A stretch of DNA of 64,000 nt from Paralvinella palmiformis. Its lineage: Eukaryota > Annelida > Polychaeta > Terebellida > Alvinellidae. Below the pieces are notes generated by a model, which saw nothing but the letters and a program-made list of their open reading frames with translations, was not told the origin of the DNA and made no database searches. Below are positions 50,930 to 63,549 of this stretch, piece after piece (the stretch's first letter is position 1; every line of letters begins with the position of its first letter). A program made the position numbers and the translations under genes. The stretch is taken from positions 1 to 64,000 of the forward strand of contig JAODUP010001208.1 in assembly GCA_025642065.1 (NCBI GenBank), given 5' to 3'.

Positions 50930-52060
50930 TATTTATAGTCCTCGAGTCGTTTGTTACCCCGGCAGTCATCTCCATGGGTATTAGGTTGCGGACAGAGTTT
51001 GTCTTCCCATATCATGATTAATTAGGTTACACTAATATATGAACATTGTTGAATGTATAGCTATTATCATTCCGACGTGTGATTCGCAGTATCGAAATCT
51101 GTCAGAAATCCGCTTTCAAAAATATCAAGTGGTTAGGCGCTTTAATTTAGATCTTACCACACATAAATAATCTGCATATACTTACCTTTAGGTGAACGTA
51201 TTCAGGTGGATGGAAAAAACTTTAGTTATTTCTCCCCCCCCCCATTTCCTACATTGTTATCAATATGCCATTGCTTTTTAATCAATATATGACACTTGTA
51301 TATATGTTTGGAAATGGAAATAAATATCTATCTATCTTAGTAATGAACGGAACCGTTTGAGGATTAGCTGTTAGAATTCAGTAGTAAATGATAGTCTCAT
51401 TCTAGTCCAGCAATAATCCATTGTGAAGTATGGCTACTTGTTTTTTTTAGCTAAATAGCTCCACTCCTTCCGTGTAGATTTGGTGGACGTATTCAACACA
51501 CGGTTGTGTTGGTGAACACACACCGATGGCCTATAAAAGGCCTAACTGTTCACTCAGATTAGAGAACAAGTTGCGACGCCAGACCAGTAGGACGTCTATC
51601 GAAACCATTCACCTAGGTAGGATTTGTTTAGTTATTCGAAACCAGAATAAAGCGAAATTTTTTAAAAAATATGTAGGTTTATTTTTTAAAAAAAAACTGG
51701 AATGTAAATTGTGGTGTCAAAGTTGTTATCCTATGTATGTGGTAATCGTTATTGAACCACACACATGTGTTATTTCCTGTGAGCTGTGGTGTCTATTGGT
51801 ACGCTTTTCTATGGGCGTGACATTTTTGTTGCGTAGGGAAAGTGAATTAACTGGTGACCACAGGCTAATGAGTAGGTAGCCCAAATACATGTATAGGTCT
51901 ACCACATATACGTATCAATATCTGGAGGTAGAGAACATTTTATATTTAGATTGATTTATGTATAGTTTTATTTAGATTAAGATTTACGAAGGTAGATGTC
52001 TCAAAAGATGTTTAAATATATTGATGTTCTGTGCCTGTTTCTTTCTATATGTATCCTAAA
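50930..52060 (+). repeat. Dispersed family B, copy 5
   Basis: Includes the extended 5' part (CCCATATCATGATTAATTAGGTTACACTAATAT, CCGACGTGTGATTCGCAGTATCG). It then has an insertion of foreign AT-rich sequence with a C-run near 51230-51310. The common part follows: a good TATA box (TATAAAAGG, 51532), GACGCCAGACCAGTAGGACG, AATAAAGCG, both TGTGGTGTC blocks, a weakened hairpin (51802-51845), and the (CA)n end. Confidence 0.82.
51532..51540 (+). promoter_or_regulatory. TATA box-like element in family B
   Basis: TATAAAAGG, followed about 20-30 bases later by CACTCAGATTAGAGAAC, which is conserved in all copies. Other copies have TATATATAG or TTTTAAAAGG here. Promoter function is inferred from the motif and its position ahead of an AATAAA signal. 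Confidence 0.45.
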
Positions 52061-52078
52061 CACACACACATACACACG

Positions 52079-52114
<36 letters not shown>
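52060..52114. repeat. (CA)n at family B 3' end
   Basis: Impure then pure CA array. Confidence 0.96.
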
Positions 52115-52115
<1 letters not shown>

Positions 52116-52129
52116 AAACACAACACTAA

Positions 52130-52880
52130 AAGTCGTTCGATGAACATTATATTATGATATCAATTGATCACGGTAAACCAGTAATACTTGTTCTTCCAGA
52201 CTTGTCTGCTGCATTTGATACAGTTGACCATAATGTACCTTTCTCTAGGTTACAAGATAGGTTCATTCTGTCAGGTAAAATACTTGAATGGGTTCGATCC
52301 TATCTGGAACAAGCCTATCAGAGAGTGTCTGCTCATGGTATTTTACCTGACGTTGAGTTTGTGTTATCAGGTATCTACAGGGATCAGCTTCTATGAGGCT
52401 ACATATCACTTCTATGCTGATAACACACAGTAGGATATGACACGGGATCATGACAATGAATTAAATTTCGCCTATTCCTTGAAGAATTTAGAACATATTA
52501 TATATTTGGCATCATCACATCGTGTTGAATCCCTATAAACACCATCTTTACAGATGGGTGCTTCTTCAATTACCCTTAATGGTTCAGTAAAAAATCTAAG
52601 GATATTCATTTCAAGATTGTATTAATAACGTATACATCTATTAACAATATGACACCTGAATACCCGTGTGAACTGGTGGCCATTAGAAAGTCCAGAAATC
52701 TCAAGTGATCCAGTCAGATACTATTGCAGGTGCGAGTATTTCCACTCAACTCATATGGTGAATGTGCATTTAGTGTTGCAGTTCACACTTTGTGGAATAG
52801 GTTGCCTGCAGATATTAGTAATGTATCGTCTGTTGAAATGTTGTAATCTGTTCTAAAAACACACCCGTTTTAATTGCAAT
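52130..52880 (+). mobile_element. L2-like LINE, internally deleted, copy 2
   Basis: Begins with RT motif A and its surroundings: VILVLPDLSAAFDTVDHNVP, then LEWVRSYLEQAYQRVSAHGI. A decayed motif B region follows, then FYADNTQ (52410), where YADD has become YADN so the catalytic site is lost. After an internal loss come QMGASSITLN (52553), EYPCELVAIRKS (52660), and a C-terminal stretch with FTLWNRLPADISNVSS-type sequence read across a frameshift (about 52780-52830). It is the same family as 46620-47645, preserving a complementary portion. Confidence 0.87.
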
Positions 52881-53305
52881 TATAGATAACAAATAATATC
52901 TCTTAAATCACTTTTAGGGTTAGTAAGGGCGCTGTTGAATAAATATTAATATTATTTGTATTATATATACACTAATTTCCACAGTATTTGACTCCAAATA
53001 TACTGTCCACAAAACAAAATAATAAAGATCTAAGGTACAGAAAACAGTCATTTTCTATTGCTTATGCTAAACATTAGTCAGAAAACAGTCATTTTCTATT
53101 GCTTATAGATAAAAAATAATATCTCTTAAATCACTTTTAGGGTTAGTAAGGGCGCTGTTGAATAAATATTAATATTATTTGTATTATATATACACTAATT
53201 TCCACAGTATTTGACTCCAAATATACTGTCCACAAAACAAAATAATAAAGATCTAAGGTACAGAAAACAGTCATTTTCTATTGCTTATGCTAAACATTAG
53301 TCAGT
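52881..53305 (+). repeat. 223-bp tandem duplication with nested 40-bp repeat
   Basis: TATAGATAACAAATAATATC at the start recurs 223 bases later as TATAGATAAAAAATAATATC, and the rest of the unit appears unchanged. Within the units, CAGTCATTTTCTATTGCTTA is itself repeated about every 40 bases. The near-identity points to a recent event or an assembly duplication. Confidence 0.93.
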
Positions 53306-53344
53306 AAACAGTCATTTTCTATTGCTTATGCTAAACATTAGTCC

Positions 53345-55555
53345 GAGTTATATTTATATAAATACAACTTTTTATTACTATTTAGGTATCTCGTACATAA
53401 CCCGTTATGTTCATAAATTATCAATTACCTGTATTTATTAATCAACTACATAATAGTTATTTGGAACGAAATATTGTAATAATGAGCATTTAATATTTCA
53501 GTACAATTGTTGACTAAACATAGGTTCCTATTCGGAGATAAAATAATATAATATTTATGTTCCTGTAAACAGAGCACCTGCTATCATTACCACTAATATA
53601 TTCACGATACACAGGAACATATTATTTGTGTTAGATGTCAAGGGGTGTGCAACTGGTCATCGAATTTTGAAATAATTTTACTAGCCGCCAAAGTATATTA
53701 TCTTGGTTTTAAACTACATAAACGATCCCATACAAATGATAAGTATATGGTTACAATATACCCTTGGATATATTCTACTTCCATAGCCAGGATTTATATG
53801 ATGGGTTCATTTATCATAAATATTTATAATTTGAAGGTAAGGATGTTATCGAACCAGTCGTTATATGTCCATTTCAATCATTGATCCAAAAATGACTACA
53901 ATAAGATTGTAATATTTCTGTCGCTGAACTCGATAATGGTTATATAACTTTGTCAAAACAATTTTAAATATTACCGAACTATAATTATTCTTAAGCATAG
54001 TGTACTATTTCAATGACTTTCAATGGCAACATAAGTGCACACATCAGCTTAAGTTTTGCATTAACGGACATCGGACAATGTCTTCAGCTACCATATCTAC
54101 ATTTCTAATACTTATAAAAAAATATATTCCTAATTAATTATACCTTATCAACTAAATATATATAAGAATAATGAATTCAGTTATTAGATATAATTGAAAT
54201 TATTTAGAGTTACGGTTGAACAAATTTATTAAACCGACAGAATGAGTATTTTATTAATTTAGTTTGTTCTCTGATTCTATGTTATGATCAGAAAGAGGCT
54301 AACATATCCCGGTTCGAATATGGTTTTAGCATGGATTATGTCTTTTTAGTTCACTTGTTGGTCAATTAAAAATAATCAAATTTCATTAAGGATAGTTTGA
54401 CTTGTCGAAGTCGCCGTAGAAGGCTTTGGGGGTAATACAATCCTTATTTACCGACTTAATACTGAAACTCCCACCGTTGAATAGAGAATATTAATAATGT
54501 GTATTCTTTTATAACAGTTGTTCTATGTATTATCTGTGTTTCTCTATATTCACGGTTTAGGTCAACCCTTCATATGTATCACGCTAAAGTAAAACAAAAG
54601 TATAGCATTGTTTTATTTCACTGTGATAAATAATCCCTTTTCCTTCAATCGAAAAAAACAATTTAGCAGATATGCAATATTTAACAACTGATCCTACATA
54701 TTATCAGTGAAGCAGATGTACTTTGTGTATTGTTTTGAGATGTACATTTGATATATAACTGTCATATAATAAACAGTATCGTTTCATTGTTATGTTATTA
54801 ATATATTGTCGTTGTCGCACTTATAATATTGCAGTCTTGTCATAAAAGGATTTCTTATGACTGCTAAAAGTAGTAAGACTTTTACATATATGAGTTGTCA
54901 TTCTATTTCTATTGTTAAACTCCCCAACATTAGCTACATCTCTACTGTTTGTTCGTGAAATTCAAGCAGTTTTAATAACAAAATATGCCAAATTAGTGAT
55001 AAAATATGTGGTATTAAACCAATTGTTAAAGTTATCTTTCTATCATTGTTATGAATAAATAAGCCTATGTATGACATATACTGTTCCCATAATAGAGGCC
55101 GACTACAATTCTTACCAACATCTTTAATTCTTAGATGAAAACACCTTTAACGTTCTGCATTTTACAATAATTATAAACATATTACTCACACGACCTACCT
55201 ATACGTTGTGTTTTTCTTATCATGTTACTTCGATTGATGAATAACTGTAAATAAACGCAATGCATTCAACTTGTGTATTGACCTTTCACGTCAGTAGTTG
55301 GTTATGAAGTTAATTATCATTTGTAGGCAAAGGACAAATGCATTTAGGCCGAGTGCCCTATTGTATTAGACAGGAAGTAGTTTCTTCCCAATGTCACGCT
55401 ATCTCCGCAGTTTCCTTCTGTAACATCGTGTGATACTCGGGCTAACAGAGTGGTTTATGTGAATAGAAACAGATTCTACGTGAGAATGAAATACATTTGT
55501 ATTCTTATGCACGTCCATAAGAAGAAATATTTCAAAGGGATAAAGAAAGTCACAC
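53345..55555. other. AT-rich stretch, nothing assignable
   Basis: Short frames only (for example 53645-53884, 79 codons, no homology recognised). No SINE boxes, and no match to families A-D. Confidence 0.5.
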
Positions 55556-55625
55556 AAACTCGCGAACATAAACGCACGCACATACAGACACATTCATTGG
55601 CACACACATACACACACAAATAAAA
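55556..55625. repeat. Impure (CA)n tract
   Basis: ACGCACGCACATACAGACAC-type sequence; the minus-strand frames across it are artefacts. Confidence 0.85.
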
Positions 55626-55629
55626 ACAC

Positions 55630-58010
55630 CGGAGTTGGGTATTACAGAATGAAAGTAGTATAATATGATTATGGTTACTTGACAATGTAATAATTACGTT
55701 GACTATTACATGAATAATTATCATAATTAATTACAGGTACAATAACATTGTGAGCTGACCATGACTACAATCATTATTAGATATATATTATCCAAACATG
55801 ATGTGATATGACATTCTTATTTAATTGCCTATATTTATACTCTTGATATCATTAATAAAGCTAAATACCTGCTACATCTAGACATATATTTATTGATTAA
55901 AGTGAGGTATGATTTTAATGTGTTTGAGTTGTTTTCAGTGTCGTCTCAACATTCAAATTAGTTTATCCAAAACTAAATTTCTCATGTCAACTGATCGGCA
56001 AGTCAAGTACCAGTTTAACATATTAGTTGCGATATCACCGTATGACTGGTGGGAAGGGTTCATTTTTAAAGAAAACATTAGTAAATTAAGTATTAATATC
56101 GTCCGAGATACGTTATTAAAACAAAGGACTGCATCTTTGTCTGAGTTATTGATATTCAGGATTGGTTTCTGATATTTATGTTGTACTTTATTTACAACGT
56201 TTAAATACATTTGGTTTCATTATATATTAACTGATAACGAAATAATATCCTACGAAATCAATTACTTATATTACTATATATCGCCAAATCCTTTTGCGTC
56301 AATTAGAAATTGTGAAAACATTGTCATTGCCACCTGTGAGTGACAAACCTTTACAGGTATATGTCTTTGAAATATAATTTCTTTATTATGTTATATTCCG
56401 ATGAGATTCTGAGAACATTACTTGTTAAGTTTAATGTTGGCATCCTTTAATTAAATATTTTCATTAATTGATGTGCCCGGGAAGGTAGTATACACATCGG
56501 TTATAAATAGCCTTTAATTCGTATCAAATCATCCCCAAAAGGTTAAGAATAACTTAATATCTCACAATACTATCATTTCTATGCTATTCGTGGTAAATTT
56601 TGACATACTTTATTTGGCGTATATTTCTTTTCAGAGAACAGGTTCATTATTCACTACAAGCGAAAAGATGCTGTGACTAGTGTAAGTGTGGTGTTTACAT
56701 TACTCTCTTACAGTCTATAACTATGTAGCTAGGCACCATTAAAACCACCCATCGCCACTCTAGGAAAAGTCTGATCAGGGTATGCCCTGATCTAGAGTGT
56801 TGCTATATGGCGTAATGACATGTAAGTTCCATGTATGGTGAGTGATATGTTGCCCTTACTCGATATCTTAATAACACCAACAACACCACTGATATTGTGC
56901 ACTATACATTTAACGTGTATACATAACGAGGCATTATTCTCTATATAATAAATATTAGTGATGAACTAGAGATAGCGTTTATCATCTTTCTCATATCAAC
57001 CCATGACAGTTTATCGTCTATCAATGAAATATATCCGTGAAATAATCCTAAAAAATAAAATAAATTCAGCCGCCTAAATATTCTAATGACTTATTTGTTT
57101 ATGGTTAGTGATGAAGCTAAGTGTTGCATAAAGTTATATGCTTTATATGACACTTTCATAATATTTAATCGTTATTGTACTTAGAGTGGTTTACGTATTC
57201 CAGTATTTCATTCATTTATCCTTATTTTAGATATTGTGCGCAAAATGTTAATTATAAAGTACACTTTGGCTCCAGGTGTTTTTATAATTGTGGGCCGTAA
57301 TAAAGTAGACTGGTCTAGCACGGCGTTCGAGGGTTTTTATAGTTGCTATTTGTGGCTTGAAAAAATCATTTTCTCTAGTTTTATAGCAGTTTCTAGTTAA
57401 CATATAAAATAACATTTAGTAGTTATTGCTTCTCTCATGCGGTGTCCTGCTTTTCAATGGTGTTTACATTGAAATATTAAACTTCGTTTACATCCATTTC
57501 GTGTCAATAGCATATTCATATTTGAAATATTGTCACTTCAAACAGTTTAGGACTACGAAAGCAATAGCTAGAACTGTTCTACATGTTTGCCGTTTGAGTT
57601 GTTTTCTGATTGGGTTCAAGTTGTTTTCACGAAGTTTTTCTGGTCAAATTTCTAGTCGGTTTTCTGTTTTCAGCAGTGTTCTGGTTGTTCTCACACTGAA
57701 CCATGTCATAATGCCTCTCACATGACATTTACATTCCAATAATGTGTTTTATTTGCTTCACTTGTATCCACATTGCATGTATATTGTCATTTTCCCTAAC
57801 CCCACATAAGCCTTTTATCACTACACACAGAAATACCTCACTTCCCTATGTCGATATCAAATCCGTCCTAAATATTTAAAAAAAAAATACATGTTAGCTT
57901 ATTATATATGTGATTCCATCTCGGAAACTCTTTCTAAGTTAAAGTCTAATAGTTCCAAGAGAGTGCTAATTTATGCGCCTCCTCACCTTACCTATGCATA
58001 TATCTAAATC
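55630..58010. other. AT-rich stretch, nothing assignable
   Basis: Frames of 85-99 codons (55909-56172, 57426-57725) show no family signature. The region just before 58015 may be the 5' part of the following LINE. Confidence 0.45.
56757..56798. other. Bulged hairpin
   Basis: GATCAGGG and CCCTGATC pair perfectly around a TATG loop. ACTCTAG and CTAGAGT pair outside, with a nine-base bulge on the left arm only. Confidence 0.6.
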
Positions 58011-58014
58011 TCTA

Positions 58015-59962
58015 ACTAAATATCCGCTTGGCTACCAGCAACGTTAGGTCCGCCCATAACAATTCAGCCAGTATCACAGACTTAATAATATCTAAGAAAT
58101 ATCTCACCCTCTCTAAGACTTAACTGAGCCTGTCCCGCTGATTATTCCTTTTACCACCAAGCACGTAACTCTGGACGTCGAGTTGGTGTTAGCTTTATGG
58201 TATCCAAGTTAAGTCTCATTCTGATCATATCTATTCTAGTTTCGAGGCTATATGCATTGACATTTCTGACTGTTCATTTATTAGTTACTTCGCATGTTCC
58301 TAGCGCCTTTTTGGAATAACTTCATCCTTATTTTATCACTTTCATGCTTTATTAAAAAATGTAGTTGCTATTCATCCTGAATATTTCATCGTTGATGATT
58401 TCAACCTTCAGTTGGATACACAGGATACTGCTACACCCACCGTTAATGACATCTTAACAAATTTTGACTTAAAACAACACTTTTCTTTCTCCGCAGACAT
58501 TCATGGTCACAGTGTTTATCTTCCCATAGCCCCGTCTACACCAGATTATATTCACACACTAACTGCCACAGATGGTTTATCGGATAATGTCACTGTCATG
58601 TTAGACATTTAAGCACAACCCAGTTAACTCTAAGTGTACTATTCTTTATACAATACCACACTACACTTACATCTTCAATTGATTATCACGCATCTATCCG
58701 ATCAAAATCCGTAAATCTTATTTAGAACACATATGGAGGAAATCACACACATAACGTAACAGTTCCAGATATACTTAATAGTGCCATTTCTGCAATAGAC
58801 TTACGAATAAACCTAAATCTAGCCTTTATAGGCACATGATCTCCTACAGATTTGACAATCCTAGTCATCTCTGGCACTTTATAAATAGGGCTCACCATAG
58901 ACAGGCTCCTGGTTCTCTGCCCTCTCATGATTCAACTAATTCACTCTGCCATTCATTTCAAAACATTTAATGGATAAGATCACCCAAATTGATACTTCTT
59001 TGCCATGTGATGCTTCCAGTTGTAATATTTATTTTCCAGTTGTACATCACCTTCGCAAAGTGTTTAAACCAACATCATTTACTGAAGTTGCTCAACTGAT
59101 TTTACCGTCTTCTAATAAGTCCTGTGAAATTGATCTTATCCGTACATTTCTGCAAAATTGTTGCCTTTACACATTAATTGTTCCAATTACTAAGATAATA
59201 AATAATGCATAACTAAACTCAGAAGCGTTCTCATTCTAGACATACCCATGTAAACTATCTTCTTAGGGCACCATCTTTGTAAGCTAATGACCTAAGCAGT
59301 TATAGAATTGACTAACGTTTTTCAGTTTCCTTACAAACAATTTATCTTTACGGAAACCGCTGACCGCGACAGATCACTAAACTTGGGCTCAGGAAAGGTC
59401 ACAGCACTAACACTATAAGATTTATCTGCAGCTTTTAATATCATTGATTAATATGTTCGTATATATCGCCGTATATATCTGATTAGTGTAGCATACCGGC
59501 ACATCACTCAACTGGATCAGATCAATCTGAAAAATAAGGTTTCAGTCCATTAAAAATAAGAAAGTTTTTCCAAGCAGTTGTTTTATTTTCCGGCGTTCCC
59601 CAACGGTCTGTTCTTGGACCGCTGCTGTGTACTCAATATAGCACAGCGCTAAGCGCTCTTATTCACAGCCACAGATTAGACCATCATTTATATATGCAGA
59701 TGACACCCAAGTGTACACATCTTTATCTACAGCAGACATAGACAAATATATATCCTCATTATTAGTACATTGAGACAACGCAGCAAACTTACTCATTTCT
59801 TCCCTACGGCAATTCCTAAAAACTGCATCACACCATCATTTAATGTACGTAATCTTGGTGTTACATTTGATAACGATTTTAATTTTATAAAGCATATTTT
59901 TCTGGCATGCCACTGCTCTCTTCTTTATAATATCAAATCTAAGTATATTTTGAAACTGAACT
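58015..59962 (+). mobile_element. L2/CR1-like LINE, endonuclease plus RT, decayed
   Basis: The most complete LINE here. The apurinic-type endonuclease starts with a 'LN.RS..NK' equivalent and SASITDLIISKKYLT (about 58065-58115). It continues to HPEYFIVDDFNLQLDTQ (about 58375, DDFN for GDFN), LTNFDLKQHFSF, and DYIHTLTATDGLSDNVTVML (about 58537). The linker and pre-RT segment follow: FKPTSFTEVAQLILPSSNKS (about 59060). Then DLSAAFNIID (motif A, about 59428), a VFFSG-PQ-SVLGPLL-type motif B spread over frames (about 59587-59625), YADDTQVYTSLSTADIDKYI (59695, intact YADD), and VRNLGVTFDNDFNFIKHIF (59840). Frameshifts separate most blocks. It is joined at its 3' side directly to a family B end. 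Confidence 0.87.
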
Positions 59963-60142
59963 AAATGTAAACTATGGTTTCAAAGTAGTTATCATGTGTA
60001 TGTAGGCGTGAGTATGGAATATTTTATATTTAGATTGATATATGTAAAGTTGTATTTATATTTAGATTTATGGAGGTAGGTCTCAAAGGATGCTTAGATA
60101 TATTAATGATCTGTGCCTGTTGCTTCTCTATAGATATCCTAA
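59963..60142 (+). repeat. Dispersed family B, copy 6 (3' end only)
   Basis: AATGTAAACTATGGTTTCAAAGTAGTTATC, then TATTTAGATTTATGGAGGTAGG and ATATTAATGATCTGTGCCTG, ending in CCTAAAACACAC. The middle of the element is deleted between these blocks. Confidence 0.82.
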
Positions 60143-60335
60143 AACACACACACACACGCACTCACACACGCACGCACACACACACACGCACACACACATA
60201 TAGAGAGACACACACGCACGCACACACACACGCACGCACACACACACATACACAAACACACACATATATATAGACAAAAAATCACACACATATACCTACA
60301 TACACTATCACACACACAGAGACACGCACACAGTC
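60142..60335. repeat. Impure (CA)n at family B 3' end
   Basis: CA with CG, GA and TA interruptions. Confidence 0.95.
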
Positions 60336-60339
60336 ACAC

Positions 60340-61345
60340 AATCGAATTGCATAGTTCTATACTATATTTAGTGTGTGATAAATGGTTGATTTTACATAGT
60401 TGACAGGGAATATAATAATGTTACCCGTACTTCGGCAATAATCTAGACCACCTTTTGAATATAAATGTATTTTAACAGATAAATACTTTCATCACAATAG
60501 GTTTTAAGTATTACAATATAGGGATTCATTTGATTACAGCACAAAGCATTACCCAGTCAATACTGATATTTACAGCTGATGGTGTTCCTGCTAAGTGGCC
60601 ATTTTTTAATTGTTTTGTTATGCATGAAGTCCAAAAATACGACATTGGATATCAAATGTTTTAGTTTTTTATTAGTTTGGGATAGTTGTCATTAACAGTA
60701 TCAAATGAAGTTATACAAGGCCGGATTAATGAATTAGCTAAAAATATAGATAAAGGTAGCTGAAGCTTGAATACACGAATAATTACAGCATTTTTACATA
60801 TATACTATCTATTTTAACACAACTGACAAGCATTAACTAACAGTTTACTTTAACCTTCGTATATGTCATATAAGTTGTAGTTTGGTTTCATTTCACTTAA
60901 GACTAAAATATCGAGACAGAACAAAATTAACTCTATGGTTAGGTTAGTAAATGAGGTAAGGATCACTGACATCTTCGTAACATAATGCGACTAGGATCTA
61001 GGAATGCTGAGATATTATTAGTATTGACTAAATCTTGGCTTGATGAGTGTTGGTAATAAGAACTCAGATAATGTTGCTTATTTAAATTTCCCTTTGCTTT
61101 CCTTTGTTATCCAGATGTTGGTAAGCTTAACGGATCGGCAAATCAGCAAATTTATGTGAGACAGATTTCGGTGTGCGTTGGTATTACATAACGGAAGATC
61201 TCAAAGATAATTTATGGGTGTCATATGAGCTCTCCGTTGAGAAACGACTTTCTGTAGAAGATGTTTTCTCTCTTCGTTAGCAATATTTGTATTCTGAAAG
61301 CCATCATTAATGTTTATTGGTGGAAGTGAACACTTCATGACCTGC
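60340..61345. other. AT-rich spacer, nothing assignable
   Basis: No recognised feature. Confidence 0.5.
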
Positions 61346-61349
61346 CACA

Positions 61350-61480
61350 ACCTACGCGCACACCGACATACACTCAAGAATACACGCACACAGACACGTA
61401 CGCAAGCACATACACACACACGCACGTACGCACATTAACCCATCTATACACACACGCGCGCGCGCACAAACACATTCATG
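61350..61480. repeat. Impure (CA)n(CG)n tract
   Basis: CA and CGCA steps including CGCGCGCGC; an island of CpG in an AT-rich setting. Confidence 0.9.
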
Positions 61481-61484
61481 AATA

Positions 61485-61840
61485 TACACACTTCCGCATG
61501 CTTTACCCGAACAGCATGTTTAAAGACATGGTATTAGACAGAAATAGAGAGAAACTGACTTTGTGTCTGTCGTAAAGAAGACAGTAAGTGACAGCTACAA
61601 GCAGATGTTCATCGTCAGTGTCAGTAAATAGGTCTCTTCACTTGTCTCTCTTTTCATCTTTTAAAACAGAACCGGTAACAACGAATATGGCTTAAATCTG
61701 TTCCCAAATTGTTTTTGTTTAAGGCTCCTTCTAGCTAGCAATAATCTTGATGGCTTGTATGTCTATTTGGGTTTTAGATCCATCATATTTGGGATAACAC
61801 TGTAAACCTCGTTGTGGTTTAGTAAGGGAGCTTTATTATA
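61485..61840. other. Spacer, nothing assignable
   Basis: No recognised feature. Confidence 0.45.
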
Positions 61841-61842
61841 TA

Positions 61843-61930
61843 TACATTATTATTATTAGTAGTATTATTATCAACATCATCATAATCATCATCATCATCA
61901 TCATCATTATCATCATCATCATCATCATTA
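61843..61930. repeat. (ATT)n(ATC)n microsatellite
   Basis: ATT units turning into CATCAT units. Confidence 0.95.
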
Positions 61931-61931
61931 T

Positions 61932-62755
61932 AACTGCTACTGCGACTTCTGATATTATTACATATTGTTTTTATTCTACTATTTACATAAAGTCATATTA
62001 CATCAAACAATTTAACAGTTATGTTATATCACAAACAAATTAGTCAGTCACTGACTAAGACAACGAATGGCTTAATATTTATTAATAGTCAGAGATTAAA
62101 TAAAACAACGTTTTGGTCCAGGAACAATTGAAATACGTCACATAACTTACCCCCAAACGTTTGATGAACTGTTTAAAATTTATATTTTCACCAACTATCA
62201 GCCTTGATATTTTAGGTGAACTAATGTCTATAACAATTGAATAGTATATATCAGAAGGAAATGTGTGACTTTTGAGACTTCTAAATCTAACTTTACACAC
62301 GTTTGTTAGGCTAATTAAAACATAGCATAATTTTAAACATAGCAACCACATTTACCTCTGATTATCAATTTATATATGTGATGTTAATTACTAGAATTAC
62401 TAGAATTACTAGTTATTCAATTAGTACACTATACAAAGAGATAACAATTCAATTCCTACATGATGGTCATTGCCAGGATTGTTTTCCGTTAGTTTACGTG
62501 TAGCCAAAGGATCGGATTAGTAATTTACCGAAGGATATTTCGCCAGTATAAGCATTTTGAACATTATTATCAAATATTTGCATAAATACATTTAATGTAT
62601 ATTTCATTATTTCTCAATAATATCGTCCTTATCAGAGTTTTTCTGGAAGTATTGGATCACTTGAGTGATTAATAGATCGTTATCGTATAGATATATGGAC
62701 TATCACAAGATGAAATAATATTGGATAACATGGATAATTGCATATCATCTTAGTT
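61932..62755. other. AT-rich spacer, nothing assignable
   Basis: An 89-codon minus frame at 62082-62351 has no recognised homology. A short triplication of TAGAATTAC occurs near 62392-62412. Confidence 0.45.
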
Positions 62756-62759
62756 GAAT

Positions 62760-62831
62760 TGAAAGACTTCGACTCAACCATGTACAGACAACCTGTAACA
62801 GATGTACAAGAACAACAACCACAACAACAGC

Positions 62832-62868
<37 letters not shown>

Positions 62869-63130
62869 GTTGACATTTTGATTGTTATAGTGGTTCCTTG
62901 AATATTGTAATTCTTGGTGTTGTTAATGTTATTAAATAGAATACTTCAGGCAAATGACTGCCTAATATGATAATATGCCATAAATACTGAATATGCGTGT
63001 GTTACATCTAAGCACCAAACACTTTTATAGATTAAGAATATAACCACTTAATGTAAACAAAATCGACGTTACCTGGCTTTTCCTATTACTAACCAAAGTT
63101 GGCATATTTATATATAATAAATCTGACACT
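62760..63130 (+). repeat. Dispersed family D, copy 2
   Basis: Partner of 47870-48260 with the same order of AAC/AAT tract, GTGTTGTTAATGTTATTA and TTCCTATTACTAACCAAAGTTGGCA. Confidence 0.6.
62803..62868. repeat. (AAC)(AAT)n microsatellite
   Basis: AACA and AGCA units followed by about 13 AAT units. Confidence 0.95.
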
Positions 63131-63180
63131 TTCAAATTGCATTTCGGTTTCTGACAACTATAAATCCAGAACCATGTTTT

Positions 63181-63426
63181 ATCCATCAGTCATTAGAACA
63201 CATTTATATAATTCATCAGTCATTAAAACACATTTATATAATTCCATCAGTCATTAGAACACATTTATATAATTCCATCAGTCATTAGAACACATTTATA
63301 TAATTCCATCAGTCATTAGAACACATTTATATAATTCCATCAGTCATTAGAACACATTTATATAATTCCATCAGTCATTAGAACACATTTATATAATTCT
63401 ATCAGTCATTAGAACACATTTATATA
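63181..63426. repeat. 31-bp tandem array, eight units
   Basis: Unit ATTCCATCAGTCATTAGAAC followed by ACATTTATATA. The first two units are 30 bp; units 3-7 are identical; the last has CTATCAG for CCATCAG. Confidence 0.97.
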
Positions 63427-63549
63427 ATGTATTTACTACTAAATTATCTTCATAACTGTAATGATATATCTTGAATCATTATCGGATTTTTTCTCTCGAA
63501 TATATGTTTTTCCTTAGATGAACAGTACTTTATTATTTGTATATAAACT

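Noticed and set aside
60142..60335. CRISPR-like regular repeats
   Set aside because: Regularity comes from impure CA dinucleotides; there are no unique spacers. The same applies to the 31-bp and 18-bp arrays, which are direct tandem repeats without spacers.
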